A stretch of DNA of 64,000 nucleotides from Serendipita indica DSM 11827 (GCA_910890315.1 CAJVGD010000001.1:2418001-2482000); one strand, 5' to 3'. Positions 1 to 11,470 are shown, numbered from the stretch's first letter. Made by a program: numbers and translations. Notes: generated from the sequence alone by a model not told the origin.

Positions 1-749
1 GGCTAGCTAGTGCCGACGAGCTGGCGTCCGGGTTAATGACGTTATCTTCAAGAGAACGCTGTAGAGATCCCACTGGACCAAGTGGAGGGAATGAATATTC
101 GTCAATTACTGTCAAGCTTGGGAGAGGCTTGAAGACCCGTCGACGAAGCCGGTCACCCAGGGAACTACGTGCGTGGGTCAGTCGGCGGAGGGGATAATGG
201 CGTGAGACGGTTAGGAGCAGCTTCGAGCGCATGGACCGATACTGCTGGAGATGCGTATTGGGACGTAGTTATCATCATTCCCGGCGATGCGCTCCAGTTG
301 CTGTATGGAGACGCATTGACAGAACGAAGCAGTGTGTAGCGGAGACACCTGCTGGGATGTTGTGATCATGAGGCTAGGTGAGGCCGAGTAGTTACTCCAC
401 GGCGAAGCGTGAGCGATATACGGAGAGGCGTTGACAGATGGCGTATGGTGTGGAGCCGACTGATGAAAATTTGTCCCTATGAGACCGGGGAAGCCCAGTA
501 GTTGTTCCATAAGGGGTCCCGTGCGACATACGGGGAGGCGCCGTGTTCTACAAGCAGTTGCGAACCGAGAGGTGAGCGTCCTGGATCACTATCATGATTG
601 AGCGAGTCCCTTGACCAGTAATCAGAATGATTGAATCCATTATGGTCGTAGATGCAAATGCAGCGATGAACGCACAAGCAAAGAGACGTCAAAATCTCAG
701 AACCACTCACCTCCCCTGTATTATAGTTACAAGGACAACGAAATACCAT
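1..749 (-). pseudogene. F-box-like gene copy, 5' leader part only, runs off left edge
   Basis: Reading from 749 downwards, the translation matches the first ~150 residues of the F-box-like paralogue at 1763-3658. It carries repeated A-S-P-W-S-N-Y-S-A-S-P blocks, one LMITTSQQVSP motif (about 345-420) and a second, MMITTSQYASP, in another frame (about 250-300). Near 100-180 a third frame resumes the family sequence (SSLGDRL...FKPLPSL). At least two frame changes separate the pieces, so no continuous product is possible as written. The segment at 480-600 repeats the A-S-P/W-N-Y block a third time, as an internal tandem duplication. The F-box and LRR-like parts would lie left of the window. An assembly error could explain one break but hardly all. 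Confidence 0.7.
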
Positions 750-1762
750 GTCGAGTACACTTCACCACACTAAAAGTCCGGCCATTCACGTTCAGTCCTC
801 ACACCCTCTCCAAAGTTTAGGCTATTCTCCTCGCTAGGGTCTTCCGGCTCTTACCAAGTCGTAGCTCAACATCGTCGTGCCATCAAATCAAATATAAAGA
901 AAACGAGCTGTCACGAGACGGTACCGTTCAAGGATCAGCCTCTGGGAGAAGTGGGCGAGCGTGGGTCCCTATGAGATTGTGGACATGTACAACTTGACAC
1001 GGAACGCACTATATCTCAAAACAGCGCGTGAAATGGGTCAACAGTGAAAGACACGTCTCATAGAGGACCCATTTAGTATCCCGAAGTGGTCCACTCCCTC
1101 CCTAGTGATACTCTCTTTGCCTGACGTTGGACCAAGGACTTTGATGCACCAGAGTCCGCGTCAAAGGACACGTCCGCCGCTGCCGTCGCGCCTACAGGGT
1201 TCCTGTACCTCTACCACGCCGAACTTGTCCAATGCGAATTACACCGGTGCCGCGTTTTGGCGCTACAGTGCGCTCATTGTCCTCTCGCGCACGACTGATT
1301 GGTATTTCCAGCGCAGCGGAGTCCGCAAAAGGACGCCATTCTCTCCAATGGCACGTCGAATCATCCGAGCGGCAAGGTGAATTCGGGTATCGTCTACGGT
1401 GCGTCCTTCCTTGTCGGTCGAAACTAGATTGAGTGTTAATGGGTTTGCAGGCGATTATTAGTTCGTCACCAAGGCAGGGAATATGCTCCTCAACTTGGGT
1501 CTAGCGAGCTGCTGAAGTTTGGTTTCCTGTCGATTCATCATGGGCATTTTGTAGTTACGGCCAACCTACGACGTGACGCTCTTGGCATCGTTGGGTGAAC
1601 TTTTGGTGTACTAACGAATTGCATTACGTACTAATAGGGGAATTCTCAGAATGTAAACGCAATATCGTGATTCATTGCCAGGTCCTATTACCACAAAAAT
1701 GAAATAAAAAAACAGAAAACGTAGTGCCCTGTAGCGGCACTATCATCTCGCCAATTTCCAAA
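750..1762. other. Spacer with duplicated promoter sequence
   Basis: No gene is supported here. About 790-870 resembles about 3790-3870, and about 1125-1190 resembles about 4130-4195 (shared core ctttgatg, then caaaggac). Both pairs are upstream DNA of neighbouring minus-strand F-box-like copies, so the tandem duplication unit included the 5' flank. The open frames at 1105-1432 fall in this duplicated flank and are not conserved in the other copy. Confidence 0.5.
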
Positions 1763-3658
1763 CTACACCCCGTCGGAACGTCTCAGTGGACGGCCAAAGT
1801 ACTTGAGCGAAATAGTACTGAGCTGCTCTGCATTCTCGTGACCCCTGAGCTGAATATGTTGCTTGTAGATGTACTCCCAGCTGAGAGTTGGGCCAGGCTG
1901 TCGCGCATGAGCTGTATTTGAGCCTTGGTGTCGTCCCCGAACAGGGTGAGGCCTGTTTGTTCGTTTGTGGATGAGAAAGAGGAATAGAACCGCTGGAATA
2001 GAAAACTGAGGATGGCAGCAATAAAGGTACTCGGTGCCTTAATAACTTTGATTTTCCTTGCGTTTGTAAAGAGTTCAATGATTGTGGCCTTGAGGAGGGA
2101 TGGGGGGAGTCTAAGAGGAGAATCAGCCCGGAGTGACATAATGAATGTACTTAGTTTCTGTAGGGAGAGGTTGGAGACATAAGCGAATACCGCGGTGCTG
2201 TCGACCCCCGGGATGAGCTCGAGTGTATGGAGGCAAGGGAGGCAAAGAGGGACGACGAGCGTGGCGAGTGAACCAATGGTAAGTTTCTGTAAATTTGCCC
2301 AGGTTTCGATTTCTGTGAGATCACCTAAAATCTCCATCCGCCCTGCTCGCTGCCATCTTCTGTGTATAGGATTCCACTTGAAAAACTCTTCGAGATGAAG
2401 CCTGTATGTGTTTTCAAGGTTTGGAATCCGTGGAAGTAAGCAGCTGCATAGATAGATTGTCCTCAGTGAACTACTAAAGCCTCGGAATATTGGTGGAAGC
2501 TGTGACGTATTGAATCGGGCAAGGTCAGTGTCACCCATTTGATATTTTCAAGCTCGAGCGATTCGAGGGATCGCAGGTTCAGGTCGAATATCCCGTTGAG
2601 GTGCGAGCTAGCCAAAGCTCTGGCATTACCGTCGAGGCGGTGGATGATTGTGAAAACGTTGGGCGACATCCGTAGACGAGAGTTTTTATACCTACAACGC
2701 GAAGGCGTCCGGTGAACTGCCGTAATCAACGAATCAGCATCCCGGAGATGCGCCATAATACCTCCCGTCTTGATTTGAGAAAATCGGCCAGCACCGGTTC
2801 TCGACGACTTGGGCGAGAGGATAGTTCGTTGGTCTTGGATACTGATATCGGTCAGGAATTGAGCTCGAGTATAATGCCTGTGAATCCGCGATATCCACGT
2901 TTTGACGTCTTGCCCGTCAATAAGAGTGATATAGACCTTGGCCCATATACTCTCATGGCGCTCACCTGTATCTCTCCAGTGCCTGCATACTTGAATTAGT
3001 GTTTCAGGGGTCGCGAATGGCGAACCACTGGTGTCTCGCAGCAAACTCTCAGCGTAGAAGTCGAATATTCGCTGAAGAATGCTCTGAGAGAGAGTGCTAG
3101 CACGTCGCAAGCAGGCGCTGGAAACATCCGAAATGCTTCCATCAATCTGTCTGTCACGTCCATCCGGCGTTGAAGAGTTGTTTCCACCAAGGTGGAGCTG
3201 TCGACATCATTCCCGTTTGGTGAGAGTATTGGAGATTCGTCAACGGCAGTCAATCCTGGGAGAGGTTTTGAGGCCGGTCGAGCAGCGCCTGTGTGCAAGT
3301 CTACTGGCGGAGCAGCAAGCATTGCTGTGCGCTTGGGAGTGGATCGAAGAGGAGAATTAAAAGGGATTGCTGGGGATGCATGTTGGGATGTAGTTATCAT
3401 CATCCCCGGCGATACACTCCAGTTGCTGTACGGAGAGGCTGCGGTAGAACCAAATGATTTGCATTGAGGGGACGCGTGCTGTGAAGTTGTGACCATGAGG
3501 TCAGGAGAAGCCGAGTAGTTGCTCCATGGCGAAGCGTGCGTAGCATTCGGCGAGACGCTATATTCTACACGCAGTCGAGGGCCCCAAGGTAATGCTACTG
3601 GGTCGTTATCGTAGCCCCCTGATTCTTCTTGAGTCTGGGTGGTGATCATTTGATCCAT
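1763..3658 (-). pseudogene. F-box-like/LRR-like protein gene, frame-broken
   Basis: The first in-frame ATG is at 3658 (MDQMITTQ). The leader holds two copies of the shared motif, LMVTTSQHASP and MMITTSQHASP, each after an A-S-P-[WY]-S-N block. The F-box (TLSQSILQRIFDFYAESL) and the R-H-W region follow, then the block ending SLELEN and an LRR-like C-terminal half with WNPIHRRWQ. Compared with the intact paralogues at 4565-6493 and 11537-13435, the frame changes near 3100 (just before the F-box), near 2535 (after LELENIKW) and near 1880 (before the ENAEQLSTISLKYF tail). There are no splice consensus sites at these places, so I read them as indels. If the protein were made it would be a putative SCF substrate adaptor. 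Confidence 0.75.
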
Positions 3659-4564
3659 CAAGCTGGTAGATACAAGTGAGGGGCTAGTCAAAATCTCGGA
3701 GCCACTCGCCTCCCCTCCTTATTGTAGAGAATCTCGAGAAATTATCGCCCTGAGTGTACTTGTGCGTAGTATAAAACGTGATTTCTCGTGTTCAGTTGAA
3801 CTCCGGCCAAATTTCAAGCATACACTCCTGCTCCCAAGTGTCTTCCAACCTTCGCAAGCTCGAAACTCACCTTGTTCTTACCATTTAGTCAACTAGAGAG
3901 AGCCAACAATACTTTCACTTTACAGGCTATGAATGTTTTGCTCGAGTTTCGCCCGGTAGACATGGTCCTATGGGTGGTCTACTTGGCGTTCTATGGCTTT
4001 GCGACCACGTACAAATTGAAATACCTACCGTCTATTTTCGAACTACTCATTCAAGCAGTCAACGATGGCTAAAGCATTCCCCAGAGGATCCATCCGGTAT
4101 CTCAAAAAATACCAACCTCGTTTTCTGATTGTCAATGATCCAAGAACTTTGATGCGTCAGAGCCAGTATCAAAGGACGTGTTCGCGTCGCCGCTATAATC
4201 AAGAAATACAATACGGAGATAGCATTCGTCATGCAAGTGAGAGTGTGACGGATTGAGGAAGGGAGGCGGAATTTACGCATCCGGCTTTCTTACCGCTCCG
4301 GCTGAGATCATTTATTCATCGCCTAGGCGTCATAGACAGGCATTATGTGGTGAAGGCTATACAGTCTATGGGCTCAATGTCACGAGCGTGGAGCTAATAG
4401 GAGCTGGAGTCATGTCGCGGATGTGATAGAGGACTTTCAGGTTAGCTGAGGTGTCAAATTTAGGCCAGGAGTGGATGAAAAGCCACAAAGATGCAATGAA
4501 TAGTCGCAATATCATGTATACGGGGCTACAGGCCAAGAAGGAACCACTCTGCTGTCAAATACTG
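3659..4564. other. Spacer between F-box-like copies
   Basis: I find no supported gene. It contains the second copies of the duplicated upstream blocks (about 3790-3870 and 4130-4195) seen at about 790-870 and 1125-1190. Short open frames at 3872-4072 and 4065-4280 lie in this flank and lack family matches in the window. Confidence 0.4.
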
Positions 4565-6493
4565 CTATTTTCTCGGCTGAATGATGAAAGAGGGGGCCAT
4601 CAGAATAATAATTGTGGCAGCGAGGGGAATCAGCCACCAGCCGACTACACCATCACAAACCACCTCTGGCACTTTTTGTCGTGTTGATGTGACTATCTTC
4701 GGACATGTCAACTGCCGATGTTCGAAGTATACATCAAAGTGCTCATAAGCTATATTCCAAAGCTGCATTCCGCTCTCATCGCCGGTGAGTGATATTTGTA
4801 TGTCACTTCGGTTGTCACGTAGAAGGAGGTGCCTTGGTTTTTCTGTCGAGGGCGGAGAACGAGAGGAATGCTCGTATAGGAAGAGAAGAACGCTGATGAG
4901 GATGGTTCTCGGTGCTGATATGACCTTAATCCTCGTTGCACTTGAGAAGAAACCGTTAGTAGCATACAGGAGCGGCCTTTGGGTAGATAGCAAGCATCGA
5001 GGGGCGAAATGGGTAAAACACGTAGCTGGCGATGAGATGACCAGGGTATGCAAACTCTCCAAGCAGAGGCTGGAGATGTACGAGAGTACCATGGATTCAT
5101 CTTCCTGCCGTACTATGACTTCCAATGTATGGAGGGACGGCAGACAGAAAGGAACGAGATTTGCGGTGAGCGGACCGATAGTGAAAGTTTGTAGATAGGT
5201 CCAAACTTTCAGCTCCACAACGTCAAACAAGTCAATTTTCTGGCCGACTGGCTCCCATTTATGGCGTAGTGGATTCCAGTGAAAGCAATGTTCGAGATGC
5301 AGCTCATAAGGCTTGTCGAGGTCTGGGACCTTTGGAAGGAAGCAGTTGTAGAGGCGGAGCATCTTAAATGAGCTGCCAAGCCCTTTGAATATGTGTGGAA
5401 GTTTGGGGTAATAATTGGAATCTCCGACTGCCGGTTTGACCCATCCAACATTTTCTAGCTCGAGAGATTCGAGAAAATGAAGCTCAGTGGGAAATATTCT
5501 GTTGAGGTAAGAGCTGGCTATCACTTTCGCATCGCCATCAAGTAAGTGAATCATCTCGGGAAAGAACGGCGGCATCACCAGCCGAAAGCTCTTATGTCTA
5601 CAGTCGGACATGATTGTATAGAGCTCTGTAGTTAAGGAGACTATATCGTTGAGACGGGCTAGAAAACCCCCTCGAGGTTTAGGCTGGTCAAGAGTAGTAC
5701 CAGCGTTCAGTAACCAGTACAAGCTGCGATCTCGTTGGTCTTGAATGCTGATATGCACCGGGAACGAAGCTCGAATAGGCCATCTCCTGATTCGCGCTTT
5801 CCACTTTTCGATGTCATGCATGTTAGTAAGAGTGATGTATACCTTGGACCATATATTCTCATAATCCTGCGCTACGCTTTTCCAGTGGCTACAGATGTGC
5901 AGTAGTGTCTCAAGGGCTGCAAATGGTGAAGAGCTTGCGTCTCGTTGCAAGTCGGCAGCGTAGAAAAAAAATACTCGCTGAAGAATGTCTCGAGGGAGGG
6001 TGTCAGCATGAGATAAACGCCTAGCGGCGATATTAGCTACTCCAATCACTTCACCAAGCTGCTTGTCAAGACTCTTCTCCGCGGAGGAATGGACGTCCGG
6101 TATCGTCTCAAAGCCCGGGACGCGATTTGAACGTGAAATAGACACCGGTGATTCGATAATCATACCCAATCTTTGAGGAGATTCAGCAAATGGATCGGTG
6201 GTGAGGGAAGCACGCATTCGAAGGTCGACATCCGGTGCGGCGGACATCAGAGTGCGGTCAGGGGCTACTTTCAGTTGATGATCGGGTAATGCAGGAGATG
6301 CTTGTTGGGATGAGGTAATCATCAAACTCATGGGTGATGCAGACTGCTCGCTTAAAGCCGAGCTACTTGTCACAGTGAGCGAACCTCTGGCTGATGGATT
6401 GATTGAATGGTTAGGATGGCAACTTTGGACGATGGAGCCCACATCAGCAGTTTCCATGGCCGCTGAGAGGTGGGCGGGTTTAAGTTGGCACAT
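4565..6493 (-). CDS. F-box-like/LRR-like protein with unusual hydrophobic C-terminus
   Basis: Single-exon ORF of 642 aa. Residues 51-67 carry the shared leader motif (SLMITSSQQASP). The F-box-like domain is at about 165-216 (LPRDILQRVFFFYA ... CSHW ... IWSKVYITL), a form common in Agaricomycete F-box-like proteins. The region from about 330 onward has short LRR-like repeats (FLESLELENVGW, LPSLHTLEVI, LESLHTLVIS). F-box proteins of this type are expected to bridge SKP1 to a substrate; neither partner is visible here. Unlike its paralogues, the last ~30 residues form a hydrophobic stretch (GWWLIPLAATIIILMAP) that could be a C-terminal membrane anchor. Start: ATG 6493 is the first in frame, but a Met at 6457 (MET) is conserved in all intact copies and may be the real start. 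A good donor upstream near 6657 suggests a leader intron. Confidence 0.8.
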   Translation of the reverse strand: MCQLKPAHLSAAMETADVGSIVQSCHPNHSINPSARGSLTVTSSSALSEQSASPMSLMITSSQQASPALPDHQLKVAPDRTLMSAAPDVDLRMRASLTTDPFAESPQRLGMIIESPVSISRSNRVPGFETIPDVHSSAEKSLDKQLGEVIGVANIAARRLSHADTLPRDILQRVFFFYAADLQRDASSSPFAALETLLHICSHWKSVAQDYENIWSKVYITLTNMHDIEKWKARIRRWPIRASFPVHISIQDQRDRSLYWLLNAGTTLDQPKPRGGFLARLNDIVSLTTELYTIMSDCRHKSFRLVMPPFFPEMIHLLDGDAKVIASSYLNRIFPTELHFLESLELENVGWVKPAVGDSNYYPKLPHIFKGLGSSFKMLRLYNCFLPKVPDLDKPYELHLEHCFHWNPLRHKWEPVGQKIDLFDVVELKVWTYLQTFTIGPLTANLVPFCLPSLHTLEVIVRQEDESMVLSYISSLCLESLHTLVISSPATCFTHFAPRCLLSTQRPLLYATNGFFSSATRIKVISAPRTILISVLLFLYEHSSRSPPSTEKPRHLLLRDNRSDIQISLTGDESGMQLWNIAYEHFDVYFEHRQLTCPKIVTSTRQKVPEVVCDGVVGWWLIPLAATIIILMAPSFIIQPRK

Positions 6494-6861
6494 ATCACTG
6501 ACATGCTCTGGTTCACGTTATGAATCGAGAGGATGAGGCTGGAATCAGGTGAGGCTGGCATAAAACAAGGCTGGAATGAAATCAAGTATTTGGATTGGAA
6601 AGGGATGCATTAAAAAGTGGATGTACAAGATTCGAGCCACCAATAGTCGTATACTTACATGGATGCCATTGTTGAAAGCGCCCCAATACTCCTCCAAACT
6701 GAGCCCAAGTCCTCAAGTTCGGCAAGATTAGTGGTTTAGAGAAGGTTAGGTGAAGGCACGAGCTACATAGCCATAATATAGGAAAAGAACGTCCCAAACT
6801 TGAAACTTATCCCCCGTATTCCTCGCGGTGTGGATATACTCGTCTTTGTATACGTTGAATA
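6494..6861 (-). other. Upstream leader of the 4565-6493 gene, possible 5' intron
   Basis: Read on the minus strand, gtaagtatac begins near 6657 and several acceptors (for example ttccag near 6545) lie before the ATG. A non-coding or very short first exon is therefore possible. The open frame at 6582-6797 does not match any paralogue. Confidence 0.3.
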
Positions 6862-8679
6862 TCACCACGAGGGTTGAACAAGTGAAACAAAAAAGTGACG
6901 AAGTGCAATAACTTCGAGCTGCTCCATGCTCTCATCACCCGTGAGCGATATTTGCAACTTGTGCGGATGCTCATACAGAGTAAGTTGCTTCGGTGTGTCT
7001 GTAGGTGGCCCAGAGTGGTAGTTGCGTTCGTATAGGAAACGCAGAATGCTGATGAGAACCGTTCGCGGTGCTTCGATGTTCATAATTCTTTTAGCCTTTG
7101 TAAAAAGCGCAGTCGTTCCATTCTTGATGTGTTCAGGCTGCATAGATATGGGGATTTGAGGAGTGAAAGGGGTATCTGGCCATGATATAATAAGTGTATG
7201 TAGATTCTCTAGTGAGAGGTTAGTGATATGTGAGAGAACTGTGGACTCGTGGCCCCACCACGCTATGATCTCAAGCGTATGGAGGGACGGAGTATATAAC
7301 GGGACAAGGTACTTGGTGAGTGGACCAATAGTTAGCTTCTGTAGATCCGTACAGATTCGCATCTCTAGGTCATGCGAACCGTTTATCTGACCGACTGGCT
7401 CCCATTGTCGGCGTAGCGAATTCCAGTGAAAACAATGTTCAAGTTGAAGCTCATATGGGTTACTGGGATACAGAAGCTTCGGGGTGAAGCAGTTGTACAA
7501 GCGAAGTGTCTTGAGCGAACGGTGGGGTATTCGGAAGATGGGTGGAAGTTGGGAGTAGCTGAAAGTTGAGATCCAACCTATATTTTCGAGCTCCAGTGAT
7601 TCCAGAAACTGCTGATCAAGGCAGAATATGCGGTTGAGATACGAGCTGGCGAGCTCTCTCGCACTACCACCCTGAAGTTGGTCAATGATCGCGACAAAGT
7701 TGGGTGGCATGGCGAGACGAAAGCTCCTACACACGCAACGGGACGCGGTACTATGTAGCTCCATTATCAAAGAGACCAAATCATTGAGCTGGGCGATAAA
7801 TTGTTGAGTCTTGAACTGACGGTAAGGCTCGGCACCGGCGTTGAGTGGTTGGTACAAACTGAGATCTCGTTGGTCTTGGATACTGATATCCATTAGAGAC
7901 TGAGTGCGCTCGCGATATCGCCTAATTCGTGCCATCCACTTTCCAACGTCCTGCTTGTTGGTAAGTGTGACATAGACCTTGGCCCACATATGCTCATAGC
8001 CTTCAGCCACCTTTCTCCAGTGCCTACAAACATGCAGGAGCGTCTCAAGAGTCGCAAAGGGTGAGTGACTTGCATCTCGCCGCAGGTTGTTGGCATAGAA
8101 GTCGAATATTCGCTGGAGAATGTCGCGGGAAAGCGTATTAGCATGTTTCGAATGGATATTCGGTACCTGTACGACTGAAACTATAGTGTCAATCTGCTCA
8201 TCACGACCCTCTGGCCTGGAAGAGTCGGCGACCATGGACGAGAAGCGATTGGTACTACCTCGGAGCAGACTGGATACGGCAGATTCTGGAGCCATTCTCG
8301 ATGATCGGTGACGACGAGTGACCGGGCGTGGGATAGCGAGCGAGGTGCGTGTGTGTAACCCGATTTGTGGGGCAGTAAATATCGTCGTGCGGTCAAAAGC
8401 AACTTCGAGAGGATGAACTGAGGGGGCTGGAGAGGCTTGCTGGGAAGTGGTGATCAGCAAGCCCATGGATGACGCCGACGACCCAGAAAACGCGCTCAAG
8501 CGTGAACTACTGGTTATAGTGGAGGAAGCTGAGTTTGCTGCACGAGCTCTTCGAGGTCTAGTAAGGAGGTTTTGGGCAACGAGCAGCATAGAGGGGTGTT
8601 CCATCGCCACTCTGAAATGGACGCGGTTCAAGTTGTTGGCGCCGATACCGCTCAGCTTCGATTGAGGACTGACGTTCAA
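6862..8679 (-). CDS. F-box-like/LRR-like protein
   Basis: Intact single-exon ORF of 605 aa. The shared leader motif is at 66-84 (SSMGLLITTSQQASP), followed by the family block LEVAFDRTTIFTAPQIGLHTRTSL. The F-box-like domain is at about 181-235 (NTLSRDILQRIFDFYANNL, VCRHWRKVAEGYEHMW). The C-terminal half has LRR-like repeats, including FLESLELENIGW, YTPSLHTLEIIAWWGHES and LENLHTLIISWPD, and the tail LQISLTGDES. Residues 26-28 (MEH) match the conserved internal Met of the family, so the protein may be 25 residues shorter. Inferred role: a substrate-recognition subunit of an SCF-type ubiquitin ligase. No catalytic residues are expected. The substrate is unknown. Confidence 0.82.
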   Translation of the reverse strand: MNVSPQSKLSGIGANNLNRVHFRVAMEHPSMLLVAQNLLTRPRRARAANSASSTITSSSRLSAFSGSSASSMGLLITTSQQASPAPSVHPLEVAFDRTTIFTAPQIGLHTRTSLAIPRPVTRRHRSSRMAPESAVSSLLRGSTNRFSSMVADSSRPEGRDEQIDTIVSVVQVPNIHSKHANTLSRDILQRIFDFYANNLRRDASHSPFATLETLLHVCRHWRKVAEGYEHMWAKVYVTLTNKQDVGKWMARIRRYRERTQSLMDISIQDQRDLSLYQPLNAGAEPYRQFKTQQFIAQLNDLVSLIMELHSTASRCVCRSFRLAMPPNFVAIIDQLQGGSARELASSYLNRIFCLDQQFLESLELENIGWISTFSYSQLPPIFRIPHRSLKTLRLYNCFTPKLLYPSNPYELQLEHCFHWNSLRRQWEPVGQINGSHDLEMRICTDLQKLTIGPLTKYLVPLYTPSLHTLEIIAWWGHESTVLSHITNLSLENLHTLIISWPDTPFTPQIPISMQPEHIKNGTTALFTKAKRIMNIEAPRTVLISILRFLYERNYHSGPPTDTPKQLTLYEHPHKLQISLTGDESMEQLEVIALRHFFVSLVQPSW

Positions 8680-8766
8680 GTTTACTGAGACGAGATATGC
8701 AGGTAAATCCTATTACATATGCAATTATAATACAATACCAAGGCTAAGGAGTGGTGGAGTGAAATT

Positions 8767-9302
8767 CTAAGGCCGCCATAATGCCGCGAGTATAGACCCT
8801 AGATCTAAGCTAGTGCTTCTCATTGTTCGTTGCGTTGATATAAGAGTCGTTGGGTATGCAGAGTGCCAATAAGGGTGCGGGGCCAAAGTACCTGAATGGC
8901 GATTGAGATACCGGGAATCCGTTAGTAACTCTCGGAAGTGTGAAAGGTTTTGCTGGATGTCGACCAACAGGGCTATTGACTGAAGCGGGTGTATGTGCAG
9001 GCCAACCTGCGGAGCGGCAAGCATGGAAGTGCGGTAGGGAGGGATTCATGAGGATGAATAGAAGGTGATGAAGATGCTTGTTAGGAAGTGATGATCATTA
9101 GACCTATGGATGACGAAGACCACATGCTCTTCCCTGATATACTCGTCCCGTCGGCAGATAAACCAATAACTGATGGAGCGTTTGAAGGCATAGGGCGTGA
9201 ATTGTGGGAACCGAAGGCTGGATAAGGGTGGTCCATGGCCACCAGTCGAATGTAGTCGGGTTCAAGATGCTGGCGACAACACGCCCAAGTCCAATGCAGC
9301 AC
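8767..9302 (-). pseudogene. F-box-like internal-deletion derivative
   Basis: The leader is recognisable (VAMDHPYPAFG; a damaged motif SSSIGLMIITS; LPRVTNGFPVSQSP), but at about 8890 it joins directly to the extreme C-terminal tail of the family. That tail is PYWHSAYPTT then TSLDLGSILAALWRP, and the last 15 residues are identical to the tail of the neighbour at 9436-11364. The whole F-box and LRR-like part, about 1.3 kb in relatives, is missing. The leader is also split over frames. The identical tail implies a recent event, probably unequal exchange within the array or an internal deletion. Confidence 0.75.
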
Positions 9303-9435
9303 TGAAGCGGTTCATAGTTCAAAGTCTAAAGACACTAAAACATGTTATTGGATCTCGGTCTTCTATCTAAACGCATAAATGTACGCTAATTGTGGTACAA
9401 TACCAAAGGAGAGCATAACAGAGGGGATGAGAGCT

Positions 9436-11364
9436 CTAAGGACGCCATAATGCCGCAAGGATAGACCCTAGATCCAGGCTAGTACCTCGTATTGATCGCC
9501 TCCTCGATACATGAGCCGTCGGGTATGTCGAGTGCCAATAGGGGAGGGAGAGATCGAAATACCCAAGCGCGATATCTTGAAGCTGCCTTTTGGTCTCGTC
9601 ACCCGTGAGTGAGATTCGTAGTCCCCTGCCGGTGCTCACATAGAGTAAGATCCTGTGGCTTTTCCGTCGATGATGAAGGAGAGGAGCGCTCGTATAGGAA
9701 GCGGAGCATGCTGATGAGCACTGTCTTCGGCGCTTCGATGACCTTGATCTTCTTTGCGTTTGAAAAGAATGCGGCAGTTGCATCCACGGTTGGTTCAGGT
9801 TGGATAGGTGACAGGAGATGGGGGGTGAGATGGGCGAAACGAATGTGTGGCGATGATATAATAAGCGTATGTAGATTGCCTAAAGGTATATTCAAATATG
9901 TGAAAGTGTTGTCGATTCATGTCCCCACCACGCTATGATCTCTAACGTATGGAGGGATGCAACGTGGAAAGGGGCAATACGTGCGGTGAGAGGACCGATA
10001 GTGAGCTTCTGTAAATCCATCCAGACTTTTACTTCATCAAGGTCATTCAGGGTGCTTATCTGGCCGACTGACTCCCATTGTTTGTGCGATGGGTTCCACT
10101 GAAAGCAGTGTTCGAGATAGAGCTCGCACGGTTTGTCGAGATTTGGGATCTTGGGGAGGAAGCAGTTGTAGAGACGAAGTACCTTGAGCGGGCTGCTAAG
10201 TCCTTGGAATATAGGTGGAAGTTGCTGGTAGTTGAATTTGCGTGCTGTGGGCGTGATCCATGCAACATTTTCTAGCTCAAGCGATTCAAGGAATCGCAGA
10301 TCAAGGTGAAATATCCTGTTGAGTAACGAGCTAGCTAATAACCGCGCATCGTCATCTAGTTGTTCAACGATTTCGACAAAGCTGGGTGGCATGGATAGCC
10401 GAAAGCCCTTATACCTGCAACGTGAGATAATACTATGAAGCTCGGTGGTCAGTAAAGCGATATCCTTAAGATGGGCAAGAAACCCTCGGGTCTTGAGTTG
10501 ACGGTAGAGGTCAAGATCAGCGCCGGTGTTCAATATTCTGGGGGAAGTAAGATCTCGCTGGTCCTGGATACTGATGTCTGTGAGGAGTTGGGCTCGAGCA
10601 AAACATTTCTTGATCCGCGGTATCCATCTCCCAACGTCGTGCTCGTCGATAAGAGTGATATACACCTTGGTCCATATACTCTCGTGACATTCTGCTGCAT
10701 CTTTCCAGCATTTGCAGACTTGGAGTAATGTTTCGGGAGTTGCGAATGGCGAACGACTGGTGTCTTGCCGCAGGCTGTCCGCATAGAAGTCGAATATTCG
10801 CTGAAGAATGCTTTGAGGAAGAGTATTAACAGGGTTTAAATATCTTTTGGGGGCTGATGGGACCCAAGGGAATCGATAAAGTCCACCCGACGTCCCAGGG
10901 ATAGTGTCCGCGAAAGTGGAGCGATTGGCACCATTCGAAGGCGATTGTAGTACCGGATATCCGTTAATAACTCTCCATCGTGTTAGAGGTCTCGAGAGAG
11001 GTCGGCCAAACGGGTCACCGAGAGAAGTGCGTGTGTGCAGGCCGACCTGCGGAGCAGGAAACATGGCAGTGCGGTCAGGAACGACTTCAAGAGGGTGAAT
11101 AGATGGTGTTGGAGACGCATGTTGGGATGTGGTGACCATTAGACCCACGGAGGATCCAGACCATACGCTCCGGGCTGACGAACTATTCGTCCCAGCGAAT
11201 GATCTCCCGGCTGACGAAGCATCAGAGCGCCTAGAATAGGAACGTTGGGTGACAACGGCCATAGAGGAGTAATCCATGGCTATCGCCGAATACGGGCAGA
11301 TCCAAGTTGGCGCAGGCTCAAAATGTCCTCCGCGAGGATATGAGACAAGAATGATATTGTACAT
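9436..11364 (-). pseudogene. F-box-like/LRR-like protein gene, two frame breaks
   Basis: ATG at 11364 opens a 490-aa frame with the leader motif at about 70-85 (SSVGLMVTTSQHASP). The conserved internal Met is residue 30 (MDY). The F-box is TLPQSILQRIFDFYADSL, followed by VCKCWKDAAECHESIW and LRR-like repeats up to EIIAWWGHESTTLSHI. The family sequence then continues in another frame from about 9893 (NIPLGNLHTLIISSPH) and in a third from about 9625 (LRISLTGDET ... GTSLDLGSILAALWRP). Each change is one base relative to the paralogues and lacks splice signals. Frame 1 alone would give a protein short of the last ~140 residues, which might still carry an F-box. With so few changes, a recent pseudogene or assembly errors are both possible. 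Confidence 0.7.
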
Positions 11365-11460
11365 TGGAGCTAGTACAGCACTCTATCTGCCTGTAGAGCT
11401 AGAACTATCACCAGTCCTTTGCTCATACCGAAGCGTTCATCAACGGTAAAGCCCTTCCCT

Positions 11461-11470
11461 TATTTATACA
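11461..11470 (-). promoter_or_regulatory. TATA-like box upstream of the 9436-11364 gene
   Basis: The minus strand reads tgtataaata about 100 nt upstream of the ATG at 11364. Position and sequence fit a core promoter TATA element; this is inference from sequence only. Confidence 0.4.

Noticed and set aside
1105-1432. Overlapping plus-strand frames as a small gene
   Set aside because: They lie in duplicated upstream DNA whose other copy (about 4130-4195) does not keep the frame.
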